The notes under the pieces: model-generated | What the model saw: only the letters and a program-made list of their open reading frames with translations | What the model was told of the DNA's origin: nothing | Databases searched by the model: none | Shown: positions 1 to 8,206 of the stretch, piece by piece | Layout of the letters: each line of letters starts with the position of its first letter | Position numbering within the stretch: position 1 is the stretch's first letter | Program-made: the position numbers and the translations under genes | Origin: a virus | Virus record (IMG/VR): IMGVR_UViG_3300008625_000007 | Span: 22,051 to 86,050 of that record | Length of the DNA stretch: 64,000 nucleotides | Reading direction: 5' to 3' (one strand)

Positions 1-546
1 GTTCCCAATCCCCCTAATACCGGGAATATTATCAGACCCATCACCTCGAAACGCTTTCCAAATAGCGTAGGGGTAAGCGGGCGCCGGGCGAAAGCTTTTT
101 GAGATGGGATTGTAAAGCTGCGTCAGCGGAGCATCTTGGCACAATTGAATGAAATCTGTATCGCTTGAAACAATAATCTTTTCATGATCGTCAGGAATAG
201 ACTCAAGCGCCAAATGCGCTATTACATCATCAGCCTCTGCTTCAGGATGTCGTAAAGTCACAAATGGAAATTTCTCCCTAACAATTCTTATAATTTCTTT
301 TCTTTGATGACTAAAGCCATCTTTATCATGGTAAGTGCGGTTTGCCTTATACTCGGGAAGAACCTCTAACCTTTTTTTCGGTCTTCCATCAAGCACAAAA
401 TACACGTAATCAGGTGAAAACTTTTCAACGATCGGTTTCAGACTCCGAAAGAATGTATGGACAATAACATTCTCGTAATTACGCTGATAGCAAGAATGAC
501 GCGCTCGAAAGATCAAGTTGTTCGCATCTAAAATCAAGTGTTTCAT
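1..546 (-). CDS. 5'-3' exonuclease / FLAP-type nuclease, 3' end cut by window edge
   Basis: The gene begins with ATG at 546 and runs open for 182 codons to base 1, so the C-terminus lies outside the window. Visible motifs match the PIN/FEN 5'-nuclease family: an N-terminal acidic LILDANNLIFRAR segment, a VLDGRPKKR arch-type segment, the metal-binding AEADDVIAHLA and VSSDTDFIQL motifs, and the helix-three-turn-helix GDGSDNIPGIRGIG. Such enzymes remove RNA primers or 5' flaps during phage replication. It starts one base after the stop of the upstream small gene, which suggests coupling. A second, distinct FEN-like gene lies at 37048-37998, so this may be a T4 Rnh-like and Pol I-like nuclease pair. 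Family call is secure; division of labour is unknown. Confidence 0.9.
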   Translation of the reverse strand, partial: MKHLILDANNLIFRARHSCYQRNYENVIVHTFFRSLKPIVEKFSPDYVYFVLDGRPKKRLEVLPEYKANRTYHDKDGFSHQRKEIIRIVREKFPFVTLRHPEAEADDVIAHLALESIPDDHEKIIVSSDTDFIQLCQDAPLTQLYNPISKSFRPAPAYPYAIWKAFRGDGSDNIPGIRGIGN

Positions 547-547
547 A

Positions 548-949
548 TCAAGGCATCCTAATTCTTGCGATCTTGCCATCTTCTAAAACAACTTGAGCTT
601 CCTCTCCTGCTGTCTCGCTCATTGGGATTGCCTCTTGCGCCGGACCGAATTCCTCAGCAGCTTTCTCAGCTGTCAGGATCAATCGATCTATGGCTGCTGT
701 CGCCAAGGTCAGCATGTGCTCTCGAACATCTACAGTTGTGGAAAAAAGCTTAGTTTTAGATGGGTCAATCTCTGCACGCTCAATGCCCTGCTTGGTTCTA
801 ACGCTTAAAATATACCCAACCTGTTCACCATCGATGCGTGTTCGAACAATCTTTTCAGCAATCAAAGCTGGAATAACTGTCTCTGTTTTGTTTGCTATAA
901 AATAAACAACTTGACCAACCGAAAAATCTGATTCATTTTCTAATGTCAT
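548..949 (-). CDS. hypothetical protein, possibly SH3-like
   Basis: A 133-residue product. I chose ATG at 949 over the in-frame TTG at 952 because a GGAG sits about 7 bases upstream. The N-terminal 60 residues look beta-rich (VGQVVYFIANKTETVIPALI, then EQVGYILSVRT), the pattern of a small SH3-like barrel. The C-terminal half is helical with a long hydrophobic/acidic helix around 75-100. It overlaps the end of the upstream nuclease gene and ends one base before the 5'-exonuclease start, so it belongs to the same transcript. I do not recognise a function. Confidence 0.75.
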   Translation of the reverse strand: MTLENESDFSVGQVVYFIANKTETVIPALIAEKIVRTRIDGEQVGYILSVRTKQGIERAEIDPSKTKLFSTTVDVREHMLTLATAAIDRLILTAEKAAEEFGPAQEAIPMSETAGEEAQVVLEDGKIARIRMP

Positions 950-1607
950 CAATAGGCTCCAGTGAAATTGCTATTTGCGGACCCTTTGTTTTCCACAGCT
1001 CTAATTTTTGCTTAGCATGAGAACGTTGCGCTGGTGTAACGGCTTCCTCTAGCGCCTTAGTATATTGCGCGATGAATTTTTTGCTCCTATCAGAAAAACC
1101 GCCAATCAACGGAATGCACTTTTGAAATGCCGATGATTTATGCATTCGGGATTTCCCTCTTGAGCCAGGGCTAGCCACCTTAAAATCATCATATCCTAAA
1201 TCACTAAAAAGGAAAACGCCTACATTCTCATATGAGCGATCGAACATAAGATATAGAAAATCTAACGTTCTACCGTCAGACAGTGACGTACGATCTGCCT
1301 GGAGGGACCATGCGCCGGACTTTCCTTGGCAGACAACCTTACACTCAAGCTCTTTATCACCCAATGCAGTAATGACGATATCAGGTTCACCAGTCCTACC
1401 ATCGTTACGACATGAGCCTACGGCTTGCCGGATAGCATCAGCAAAAAAATGCTCTTGAGCGGGAGACAGAAGGATATTTTGTCTACCAACATCACCACCG
1501 AGATCTATTCCATGTTTTGCGTATGTTCGAGTCATATCATCTGCAAATCCCATGATATTGTTAACAGCATCAATCGCTGCCTCACGGGAAAGATAAGAGT
1601 GTGACAT
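933..1607 (-). CDS. putative PD-(D/E)XK-fold endonuclease
   Basis: The start is ATG at 1607, six bases after a strong GGAGG; the TTG one codon earlier is less likely. The 224-residue protein carries a plausible restriction-like nuclease core. Counting from that TTG codon as residue 1, GEPDIVI gives Pro76-Asp77 and ELECKVV gives Glu89-Cys-Lys91, i.e. PD-x11-E-x-K on two adjacent strands. A following Gln/Asp-rich strand and a C-terminal helical region complete it. I infer a DNA cleavage or processing role. No recognition domain is evident. It sits just upstream of a 5'-nuclease, which fits DNA metabolism or host DNA degradation. The motif is short, so the call could be wrong. Confidence 0.5.
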   Translation of the reverse strand: MSHSYLSREAAIDAVNNIMGFADDMTRTYAKHGIDLGGDVGRQNILLSPAQEHFFADAIRQAVGSCRNDGRTGEPDIVITALGDKELECKVVCQGKSGAWSLQADRTSLSDGRTLDFLYLMFDRSYENVGVFLFSDLGYDDFKVASPGSRGKSRMHKSSAFQKCIPLIGGFSDRSKKFIAQYTKALEEAVTPAQRSHAKQKLELWKTKGPQIAISLEPIDDIRK

Positions 1608-1639
1608 CAAAAACCTCCGGTATTATTTGATATAGCTAT

Positions 1640-1659
1640 ATTTTACCATAAAACCGCAA
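1640..1659 (-). promoter_or_regulatory. candidate promoter with extended -10
   Basis: On the minus strand the gap before the nuclease gene contains GCGGTTTTATGGTAAAAT, an extended -10 (TGG plus TAAAAT). Almost the same block occurs at 2059-2079 before the preceding gene. No good -35 is present. Candidate only. Confidence 0.35.
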
Positions 1660-1669
1660 ATTTTACACA

Positions 1670-2029
1670 TCAATCACTAGTTTCACTACCCAGCTTACTT
1701 CTAATATTTTCAGTAATTTTCGTGCCAGCTGGCATCGCCGTCGAAAGAGACTCTAGCCCTAGAGCTTGCCTTACTTCATCATATAAGGCTGTACTCAATT
1801 GATCACGTAAAATATTCATATCAGCATATTGATGCAAATCTAATTCCACGATCGGCATTTCTTCGCCATCAAGACCAGGCTCTGTCTCACCAGTGTTTCT
1901 AGATTCAAAAATGAAAAGAACCTTCGGCATTTCAGCTCCAATTGGAACTTCTACAAAAGGAATATGAGATGTCAGTCCATCTTCAACTTCTTCATAACAA
2001 ATTTCTGGTATCCATCTCTCATCATTCAT
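1670..2029 (-). CDS. conserved-looking phage hypothetical protein
   Basis: A 119-residue acidic protein starting at ATG 2029 with GGGAG eight bases upstream. The middle contains ESRNTGETEPGLDGEE, then MPIVELDLHQYADMNILRD and a helical YDEVRQALGLE segment. That layout is reminiscent of small hypothetical proteins in T4-like marine phages, from memory only. It has no signal peptide or membrane segment. A candidate promoter lies immediately upstream, so it may open a short transcription unit with the downstream nuclease genes. Function unknown. Confidence 0.75.
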   Translation of the reverse strand: MNDERWIPEICYEEVEDGLTSHIPFVEVPIGAEMPKVLFIFESRNTGETEPGLDGEEMPIVELDLHQYADMNILRDQLSTALYDEVRQALGLESLSTAMPAGTKITENIRSKLGSETSD

Positions 2030-2058
2030 AACATCATCTCCCAGACATGTACGATTTC

Positions 2059-2079
2059 ATTATAATCATAAACCGCGAA
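2059..2079 (-). promoter_or_regulatory. candidate promoter, TATAAT box
   Basis: The minus strand reads CGCGGTTTATGATTATAAT, with a perfect TATAAT at 2064-2059 and a TG two bases before it. The upstream TTTTCA is a poor -35 at 16 bases. It lies about 30 bases before the 2029 start codon. Confidence 0.4.
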
Positions 2080-2099
2080 ATGAAAACTGGAAAGTAGAA

Positions 2100-3347
2100 C
2101 TAAAGGCTTGCAAGCTCTTTAGAGAAATTCATTATTACATCAGAATATTTTTCGCCTAATGGACCAGCTTCTTTGAATTCCTGTACTTCGCTTGGCTTCA
2201 TGTCTTCTGCGACATAGTCCATCACACCTTGAAGCAATTCTTGACGAGCTTTCGCGGTTGCTCCCTGAAACATACTTGCAAGTATACCCTTCTCTAGAAG
2301 CGGTGCAAAATCCTCCGGTCCAGCATCTTTCGGAAGACTCTTCCCATCAGGTAACTTTCGAAGATCATCCATCATTGTCTTTCCGTCAGGGCCAGCTAAC
2401 TCTTCTTTCTTCTTTGTGACAACCTTCTCGACTTCCTGAAGTTGGGAGGTGAGATCTACATCCATTGTTTTTAGTTTTTGAGCGACCGGTGCTATTTCTT
2501 CCAGACTTTTTGCAGATGTTAATTCCGAAAGGGCAGCCATTTGATCCTGAACCATCCCTTTTACTTCCTCGATTTCAGCCATCTTCATCTTTACGATATT
2601 CTCAGCATCCTTCCGCAATTGCTTACCCCAAGCCGAAGCCTTAAGAGCTTTAGTAATTCTTTCTATCACTTCTTCTTCAGATAATTCAGCTGGAGGCTCT
2701 TCCTCTTCTTCCTTCTTTTCCTTCTTTCCTTCTTCTTCTGCTTCTAACAAGGGCGTGACCGATTGATATCCCTCGCCAAAAAATAGCACCTTGAGGTCTC
2801 CCAACAGGCCACGAGCGGGTCCTGCCTCTGCGCCCCTCTTGGTGTCAACATCTCGAAAAACTGCGTCTAGCTCTGGACTGATCCAATCCATCCTCATCTT
2901 TATATAGTCATAAACCGGCTCATTCAGGTCATTGGCTTGAGATAGCATTTGAGCACCCAAAAATGCACCAGGGTTGAACATAAAAGCCATCAACTTTGCA
3001 TCGCTAGATGCCAACGTTTCATCAATCTCTTTCATCGTTTCAGCATATTCTTGCCGGTATTTGTCACGATCTATTTTATACTTTGCCCGGAGCTTCTCAC
3101 GATTTTTTTCACTGAAAGAAAATGCATGAGACAGAGAAATAAGAGTGGCGGATGACACATCCTTGAAAGCTGTTTTGGCAACCTTCATCACGTTAACAAA
3201 TGGACCAATGAAAGTTTTATAGACTTCATCAGGTGATGCAAAGTCTCCGAACTCATTCTCAAGCAATAGCTCTTGAGAAGACTCTGCAAGAATTTTCCTA
3301 ATTTGTTGCCTGATAAACTGCTCATTGGCTCGCTGCGCTCTATTCAT
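2100..3347 (-). CDS. putative internal/structural protein with L-A-E N-terminal signal
   Basis: I place the start at ATG 3347 (GGAG six bases upstream), giving 415 residues and an 8-base overlap with the gene before it. The first 22 residues are a basic amphipathic helix ending in KILAE, resembling the capsid-targeting sequence of T4 internal proteins with a gp21-type (L/I)-x-E cleavage site. The rest is almost entirely helical and charged, with a low-complexity Lys/Glu stretch near the middle and heptad-like segments after it, so coiled coils are likely. There is no recognisable enzyme motif. Neighbours 4460-5455 and 6454-7689 share the architecture. I infer a head-core or internal virion protein; a tail role is possible. 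Confidence 0.65.
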   Translation of the reverse strand: MNRAQRANEQFIRQQIRKILAESSQELLLENEFGDFASPDEVYKTFIGPFVNVMKVAKTAFKDVSSATLISLSHAFSFSEKNREKLRAKYKIDRDKYRQEYAETMKEIDETLASSDAKLMAFMFNPGAFLGAQMLSQANDLNEPVYDYIKMRMDWISPELDAVFRDVDTKRGAEAGPARGLLGDLKVLFFGEGYQSVTPLLEAEEEGKKEKKEEEEEPPAELSEEEVIERITKALKASAWGKQLRKDAENIVKMKMAEIEEVKGMVQDQMAALSELTSAKSLEEIAPVAQKLKTMDVDLTSQLQEVEKVVTKKKEELAGPDGKTMMDDLRKLPDGKSLPKDAGPEDFAPLLEKGILASMFQGATAKARQELLQGVMDYVAEDMKPSEVQEFKEAGPLGEKYSDVIMNFSKELASL

Positions 3348-3573
3348 CTTCAACTCCAAGCTTTGTGCCAAGTGCACGGAAGTAATTATCAATCAACCAA
3401 TGCTCAAAATCATTTAGGTGCTGTCTTTTTGTTTTTGGGTCTCTAGTGGAGAAATTTCTCCTAGCATCAGAGGGAAGACTGACTAGTAAAAGTTTTTTCA
3501 ATTCCATCCACTCGTTTATCTCGCAAACGCTCCCGAGACCAATGGCTTCTTCAAGGATCTCGCTATGTGTCAT
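3340..3573 (-). CDS. small hypothetical protein
   Basis: A 77-residue product whose ATG at 3573 overlaps the previous gene's stop codon (TAATG), a typical coupling signal. The GTG four codons earlier has no ribosome site. The sequence is helical with a Trp-rich patch (EINEWMELKKLL, then HWLIDNYFRALG). It lies inside a run of virion-type genes. Function unknown. Confidence 0.7.
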   Translation of the reverse strand: MTHSEILEEAIGLGSVCEINEWMELKKLLLVSLPSDARRNFSTRDPKTKRQHLNDFEHWLIDNYFRALGTKLGVEDE

Positions 3574-4457
3574 TACGACCGCCACGGAAGGGGAAGAGGG
3601 AGTGTACTCTTTTGAGCCTCTCCCTCCAGGACTATTTCTTCCTTTCTGCTCAGAAAAGAACCGCTTAATCGAAATGCTAGGCCGTCTATTTTCACATTTA
3701 TCCCGGGAAAATGGTCAAGCAAAGCTTCTGATTCTTCTAAAGATTCATATAGTAAACTTGTAGAATTCGCGAGAAACAGACGATCAGCAAACTTCCTTAA
3801 ACTAGCCACAAGGAAATTCTGCGATTGCTCGCTTAATTCACGCACTGATAATCGTGTCCCGCCTTCAGCTGCTGAAATTGCAGCAACATCAGCCCTTAAG
3901 TCAGTATATACTCCAGTACCACTAATGTTTCGAAGATGCAAAACAGGATCAAAAATAAACTGTGAACTGTCACTTCGCTTGATGTCTTCTCTCATTCTTG
4001 CGAACATGCGATCTATCAATGGACTAGAAGTCTTATTACCCTTAATATCGATCCGAACTGCTTCTCTTACGATTACCCTCTGGGAATTTTCCCAACCAGC
4101 GATACATATTGCAGGGTCAAGTATTTCAAACAAGCACCACGTCGCAGACCCGGGACGAAAGGGCCATACATCTATAATGTTATCTTCAATTTCTTGAAGC
4201 GCTTCAGCCACTGCGTCTGAAACGGCGGAGCCTTTCATTCGATCAATGATGTCCTGCTTGTAAACTCCACGAAAGTCTGACTTGTGTCGAGCATACCTCA
4301 CTTTGGCATTCTCATCCAGCTTAGCATACACCTTCACGCACTCAAAAATTGGTCGGACTGCGGGCGTCTGATGAGTCAGTACATCTGCTATCTCAAGTAT
4401 ATCGTCGAGGCTTAAGTCGTCAACAGACCACAAGAAAGGATTGACGTGGAACAACAT
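3573..4457 (-). CDS. hypothetical protein in virion gene block
   Basis: A 294-residue protein starting at ATG 4457 two bases before the upstream gene ends. The N-terminal third is helical (LSLDDILEIADVL, then an EALQEIEDNIID helix); the middle contains beta-type segments around WCLFEILDPAICIAGW, and the C-terminus is predicted helical with a short basic tail. No membrane segment, nuclease or protease motif is visible. Stop/start overlap on both sides ties it to the flanking structural-type genes. I do not recognise the family; a portal-proximal, neck or baseplate accessory role is possible from context alone. Confidence 0.7.
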   Translation of the reverse strand: MLFHVNPFLWSVDDLSLDDILEIADVLTHQTPAVRPIFECVKVYAKLDENAKVRYARHKSDFRGVYKQDIIDRMKGSAVSDAVAEALQEIEDNIIDVWPFRPGSATWCLFEILDPAICIAGWENSQRVIVREAVRIDIKGNKTSSPLIDRMFARMREDIKRSDSSQFIFDPVLHLRNISGTGVYTDLRADVAAISAAEGGTRLSVRELSEQSQNFLVASLRKFADRLFLANSTSLLYESLEESEALLDHFPGINVKIDGLAFRLSGSFLSRKEEIVLEGEAQKSTLPLPLPWRS

Positions 4458-4459
4458 CT

Positions 4460-5455
4460 CTATAGCTCGTCTGCTGTGTCAAGCCTGCCTTGGAGTTTTT
4501 CTTGTTTTTGTTGCTCAGCAAACTTATTTGCCTTTCTTCTTTTTTGGCGCATAAACTTTAGCGTTCCGTTTAAGCTTGCTCTATCAGCAGTCCCTCTTGT
4601 CAAATCATCTCGCTGTTGAACGAGGTCTTCAATTCTAATATCTAGATCTTGCACGCAGCGTGAGGAACCGAACGGAACAACACGACCCCCAACACAGCGG
4701 TGATCATCGCCGTACGATGCATTCTCAAAAACGCTCATTAGTTCAAGCTGCTTATTCGCTCTCTCTCCAACGACTATCGGCGCTGCTCTGTCAACTGGAA
4801 TTCCAGAAGGCGTTGCAGCTTTCTTTCTCGATGATGTACGTTGACGAGACTGCGTTGTTCTTGCAACATCTGAGCCGGCCTTAGGTTCAATATCAATATC
4901 AACATCCAAATTCTCTGGACGAGGGGCTGCTGCGCCAGATGTACCACCCGTCATTATCGCTGCCAATGAAGCGAGATAGGTGAAGAGAGCTTGTTGCTCA
5001 CCCTGTCCAAGCTCTCCAAAATATGTTTCAAGCTCTTTTGCGATTACCTTATCTTTAAGGCTCTTGCCGGCCCTGAGGTTGTTTAGCTGGCGCTCAATGT
5101 CACCAATGCTGAGCTGCGTAGGGATATACGCTGGAGCGGTTACTTTAAATTTTTCGCCCTGACCACCCTCTGAGTCTTCGCCTCCTTCTTCGCCCTCTTC
5201 AGGAACAGGCTTTGGGTCCATATCTACATCTTCAGCGTCGGGCTTAGCTTCTTTTTCTTCCCCCTCTTCTTCTTCATCTTCCTGCTCATCTGTTATTTTT
5301 TCTTCATCAGAGCCTTCAGGAGCGCGTAACTTTAATTTATCAATTTGTTTTGATAATTTATCTTGCAGCTTTTCTTCTTCGCTCGCAGCGACCTGCTCTA
5401 ATAGCAATAGCTTTGCTATTTTTGCACCAACGGCCTCGGGATCAAAACGCTTCAT
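4460..5455 (-). CDS. acidic putative internal protein with L-L-E signal
   Basis: A 331-residue protein whose ATG at 5455 overlaps the stop of a short upstream ORF (ATGA). The first 20 residues end in KLLLLE, matching the recurring N-terminal helix plus L-x-E signature. Residues roughly 45-105 are extremely acidic and low-complexity (runs of Glu, Asp, Gly). A compact helical domain follows (about 110-175), then a basic Ser/Thr/Arg segment and a Lys/Arg-rich C-terminal helix. An acidic spacer with a basic tail suits a scaffold or DNA-proximal core protein. The signature is directly visible; its cleavage and capsid location are inference. Confidence 0.65.
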   Translation of the reverse strand: MKRFDPEAVGAKIAKLLLLEQVAASEEEKLQDKLSKQIDKLKLRAPEGSDEEKITDEQEDEEEEGEEKEAKPDAEDVDMDPKPVPEEGEEGGEDSEGGQGEKFKVTAPAYIPTQLSIGDIERQLNNLRAGKSLKDKVIAKELETYFGELGQGEQQALFTYLASLAAIMTGGTSGAAAPRPENLDVDIDIEPKAGSDVARTTQSRQRTSSRKKAATPSGIPVDRAAPIVVGERANKQLELMSVFENASYGDDHRCVGGRVVPFGSSRCVQDLDIRIEDLVQQRDDLTRGTADRASLNGTLKFMRQKRRKANKFAEQQKQEKLQGRLDTADEL

Positions 5456-5628
5456 TTTTTATTTACCGGCTTCCACACAACAGTATTCTGCCAACGCTCT
5501 TGAAAACGACGAATTCGCTCCCTTCTTTTCTCTTGGTACTGCTGCTCTTGCTCAAGTATCGTCTTTGAGTCTTTCTTTCGTTGACGACGATCTTCTAGAT
5601 CTTTAATAAACTTATCAAAATATGACAT
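5452..5628 (-). CDS. 58-residue charged helical protein
   Basis: A short gene starting at ATG 5628 inside the end of the preceding gene and stopping in an ATGA overlap with the next. The translation begins MSYFDKFIKDLEDRRQRKK and ends VVWKPVNKK. It is almost entirely charged (Lys, Arg, Glu, Gln) and should form one long helix or coiled coil ending in a Trp-containing strand. The tight overlaps on both sides argue that it is real despite its length. Function unknown. Confidence 0.7.
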   Translation of the reverse strand: MSYFDKFIKDLEDRRQRKKDSKTILEQEQQYQEKRRERIRRFQERWQNTVVWKPVNKK

Positions 5629-6043
5629 TTTCAGTTCCCATGGTAAAAGTTAATAACGCCGATCTATCTTCTTGAATGGTCAGATCCCATTTTTTAAAGC
5701 ACTCACTAGATGCCTGTAGGCTGTAATCACCCGTTACGCGGATCGTGATCTTTGAATCGCTCACCGCGCATGATTGTAAAGCCCCTAACATTTCTTTGCA
5801 ATCACTCCTCGTAATAAATCCTATCGTTAAATATGCACCTGACACGATTGATTGCAACGCACCATTTACTACCGCCGTTGTTCCATCATCACCGACAGTA
5901 ATTGTTAATCTACTGTGATCTGCAGCTTCTATATTACCCAGGTCTTTGTCGGTAAAAAGAGCATCTTTTAACTCTTCCGAAAGGATAATATGGTCAGTAT
6001 CTACAAGTTCTTCATAATCCATTGTTACTTTCATGTCAGCCAT
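5615..6043 (-). CDS. hypothetical beta-rich protein
   Basis: A 142-residue protein whose ATG at 6043 overlaps the upstream stop (TAATG) and follows AAGGAG by 8 bases. Beta-type segments dominate (SRLTITVGDDGTTAVVNG, SKITIRVTGDYSLQA, RSALLTFTMGTENVIF), with two acidic helices near the start. There are three cysteines but no metal motif. It looks like a compact virion or assembly-accessory fold. It sits in a row with the PCD-like gene and two acidic proteins. I cannot name the family. Confidence 0.7.
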   Translation of the reverse strand: MADMKVTMDYEELVDTDHIILSEELKDALFTDKDLGNIEAADHSRLTITVGDDGTTAVVNGALQSIVSGAYLTIGFITRSDCKEMLGALQSCAVSDSKITIRVTGDYSLQASSECFKKWDLTIQEDRSALLTFTMGTENVIF

Positions 6044-6435
6044 TAAAACAGCTCCTTCATAAACCCAACGTCTCCAAAGACATCATCACAATACTCTGCG
6101 TATTCCTGGTCTAACTCGGTAACTCGATTTAAATCGTGAGTTTGAACCTCGATTTTAACATCATTTCCCTCAACCAATATCTTCCCATAATGGTCTGTTT
6201 CTTTTTCTTTTTCCATAATCTCTGAAACGAACCAATTTCTGGTCGATAAATCTGGAAAATGAAATGTCCGGACAAGCCTTTCTGGCCCCTCTTCAACAAC
6301 CCATGAAACCTCAGTTGCCTGCACTGGAAGGCTTGTTGTTTCGCACACTAGATCGGGGGGCATAATATCTTTGAGCGGGTTCCTTTGCGGAACAGATTCA
6401 CCCAAATATTCTCTCATTAATTTATCCAATTTCAT
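6043..6435 (-). CDS. pterin-4a-carbinolamine dehydratase (PCD/DCoH)-like protein
   Basis: I take ATG 6435 as start (GGATGG upstream), giving 130 residues that open with MKLDKLMREYLGE, the L-x-E-terminated helix seen in neighbouring proteins. Residues about 55-120 resemble the PCD fold: a FHFPDLSTRNWFVSEIMEK strand-helix, DHYGKI where the enzyme has its His-His-Pro pair, and VQTHDLNRVTELD matching the conserved T-H...G-V-T-x-x-D strand. Catalytic histidines appear only partly kept (His82, His100), so pterin recycling activity is doubtful. PCD-like genes have been annotated in T4-like cyanophages. Here the gene sits among virion-type genes, so I infer a structural or packaged role. Confidence 0.6.
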   Translation of the reverse strand: MKLDKLMREYLGESVPQRNPLKDIMPPDLVCETTSLPVQATEVSWVVEEGPERLVRTFHFPDLSTRNWFVSEIMEKEKETDHYGKILVEGNDVKIEVQTHDLNRVTELDQEYAEYCDDVFGDVGFMKELF

Positions 6436-6453
6436 AAAAATGCCCATCCAAGA

Positions 6454-7689
6454 TCATGAATCTTCAGCTCGAAAATCTGCTGCGTCTGCCCACGCATCAG
6501 ACAAAATCTTTAATTGACGAGAATTTGATTTTCCATCCCATGCGCTTATCGCTCTTTCAGCCAGTCCAGGAGAGAGAACCCCCAAATTTTCCTGCTGTGT
6601 GGTAAGCTTCCTCACCAGTCCTGAAGCTTTTTTCACTTCTGCATCTCTCTCCTCCATGGACATATCAGGATTTTTTCGTTGCAGCTTCAATCCAATCTTA
6701 CGAGGTGACACTGGGGAATTCCCGACAGCCTGGTTGAAGACCATTTCATGGACAAGCGGATCCAGCCCAGAAGCTGAAATCTCTTTTCGAATCTCTTTTC
6801 CCATATCTCTTAGTAGCGATTGATGCGCTGGTAAAATAAACCCAGCATCCATAAACGCCCGAAACGCATCAAGTTTATCCCACATAGGATTATCAATACC
6901 AACTTCACTAACGTCTTCTTGTTCAAAAAGACCAAGATCTAAGCTACCTTCTACAAAAGCTTTTCGTGCTATAGGACGAATTTCATCCACATCTCCAGGA
7001 AAGTGTTTTGCCAATGTCTCCATCTTTTTTAAGATTCTATTAACGGTTTGTTTCGCTCCAGAAGCCCCGGAAACGCCTGGAATTTCTTGAGCAAGATCCT
7101 CGAATGACATACCACCACCAGACTCAATTGTGTCTAAGTCATCTTCGGTGGGTTCTACCTCTGAATACGACCCTTCCTCTCCGAGATCATCATCATCATG
7201 ATCATGCCTTCCCAGTCGAAATTGAGACCAGTCCCCCTCTGCGATTAGATGGCGCCAAAGCGCGGTTTGGACAAGCTTACGTACCTCATTAACCTCAGAA
7301 TCCTCTTCAGCTTCTTCCGCCATGGCTTCTTCTTCACCCACGACCTCAACACCAGCGCTTTCATTATCAACAACATATTTCTCAAATTTGTCATACGTCA
7401 GCTCCGCTACTTCGTCAGGTAAACGCTGAGCCAACACTGCGACTGCTTTTGCTAGCTCCTTACTGCTTACAGGCTTATATTCGGGGTCGTCAACTGGGGG
7501 TTCATCCACTGATAGCTGTGTGGCCATCTGGGGGTTAACAGTGATCGGAGGCTCATAGGGATCTGCGGTCTCTGGTTCTTCAAACTGAGTGCCTGCCCTC
7601 TGATTATCTTGATCGCTGTAAAGGCTATATGTGTCTTCAAACAAAAGTTTTCTGGCTTGTGTTCTAAAATTTTCGAAATTTCGTTTCAT
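6454..7689 (-). CDS. acidic putative internal protein with L-F-E signal
   Basis: A 411-residue protein starting at ATG 7689 (GAGGTAGGCC upstream). The first 18 residues end in RKLLFE and match the recurring N-terminal signature. Then come an acidic Pro-rich linker, a helical segment with a Glu-rich run (about 118-135), a short His/Asp cluster (RHDHDDDD near 165) and a mostly helical C-terminal half. No catalytic motif is recognisable. The His/Asp cluster might bind metal but may only be low complexity. Like the 2100, 4460 and 10635 genes it fits an internal or core virion protein. Confidence 0.65.
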   Translation of the reverse strand: MKRNFENFRTQARKLLFEDTYSLYSDQDNQRAGTQFEEPETADPYEPPITVNPQMATQLSVDEPPVDDPEYKPVSSKELAKAVAVLAQRLPDEVAELTYDKFEKYVVDNESAGVEVVGEEEAMAEEAEEDSEVNEVRKLVQTALWRHLIAEGDWSQFRLGRHDHDDDDLGEEGSYSEVEPTEDDLDTIESGGGMSFEDLAQEIPGVSGASGAKQTVNRILKKMETLAKHFPGDVDEIRPIARKAFVEGSLDLGLFEQEDVSEVGIDNPMWDKLDAFRAFMDAGFILPAHQSLLRDMGKEIRKEISASGLDPLVHEMVFNQAVGNSPVSPRKIGLKLQRKNPDMSMEERDAEVKKASGLVRKLTTQQENLGVLSPGLAERAISAWDGKSNSRQLKILSDAWADAADFRAEDS

Positions 7690-7729
7690 GGCCTACCTCA
7701 CCAATAAGTATCACCAAGAATAGCGGTTT

Positions 7730-8182
7730 TCACGGAGATATTGCTGCTTGGTTCATTGCAACACCAGCGCCGATTGTCAAACCCACACCAGTTAATATTC
7801 CAATGAGTAAAGTAACCTCTGGTGATATTTTTGGCTTTGTCAATCTATTCTCTAAATATTCACTATAATCAGTATGGAAAGCTAATCTTTCATCATATAA
7901 TTGTGTTCTAATATCCAGCGCTGACTGGCAATTATCTAATAATAGCTGCGTTTGATTCACTGCTGTTGCCACCTCATATTCTATCTGCGCTTGACAGGTC
8001 GCTTCTTGTACCTCAAGATTCGCTAAAAGCCGTGCGGCGTCCTCGGTGGTAAACAATACTCCATCATGAGGAGCGGGATCGCCCGCTTTTATTGGAAGGG
8101 GATCGTCAGCGTATGCGATTGTTGGGAATATGATAAGCCATGCGCAGATATATGCGCAAAGCAAATTTGTAAAAACTCTCAT
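7730..8182 (-). CDS. exported protein with C-terminal membrane anchor, spanin-like
   Basis: A 150-residue protein with an apparent N-terminal signal peptide (hydrophobic core LLCAYICAWLIIFPTIA, likely cut after AYA), a periplasmic segment containing DPAPHDGVLFTTEDAARLL, a long alpha/coiled-coil stretch (about 55-115), and a hydrophobic C-terminal helix (LLIGILTGVGLTIGAGVAM). Signal, coiled coil and terminal membrane segment resemble a spanin that disrupts the outer membrane at lysis. It lacks a clear lipobox, so it is not a textbook u-spanin. The 24-base gap to the upstream gene has only a weak ribosome site. A holin candidate (9830-10066) lies nearby, but the endolysin is 22 kb away. Confidence 0.55.
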   Translation of the reverse strand: MRVFTNLLCAYICAWLIIFPTIAYADDPLPIKAGDPAPHDGVLFTTEDAARLLANLEVQEATCQAQIEYEVATAVNQTQLLLDNCQSALDIRTQLYDERLAFHTDYSEYLENRLTKPKISPEVTLLIGILTGVGLTIGAGVAMNQAAISP

Positions 8183-8206
8183 ACCGAAATAGTAGAGTGA
8201 TTAAGT

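Noticed and set aside
3446-3763. 105-codon plus-strand frame
   Set aside because: Overlaps two convincing minus-strand genes, has no ribosome site and no recognisable sequence.
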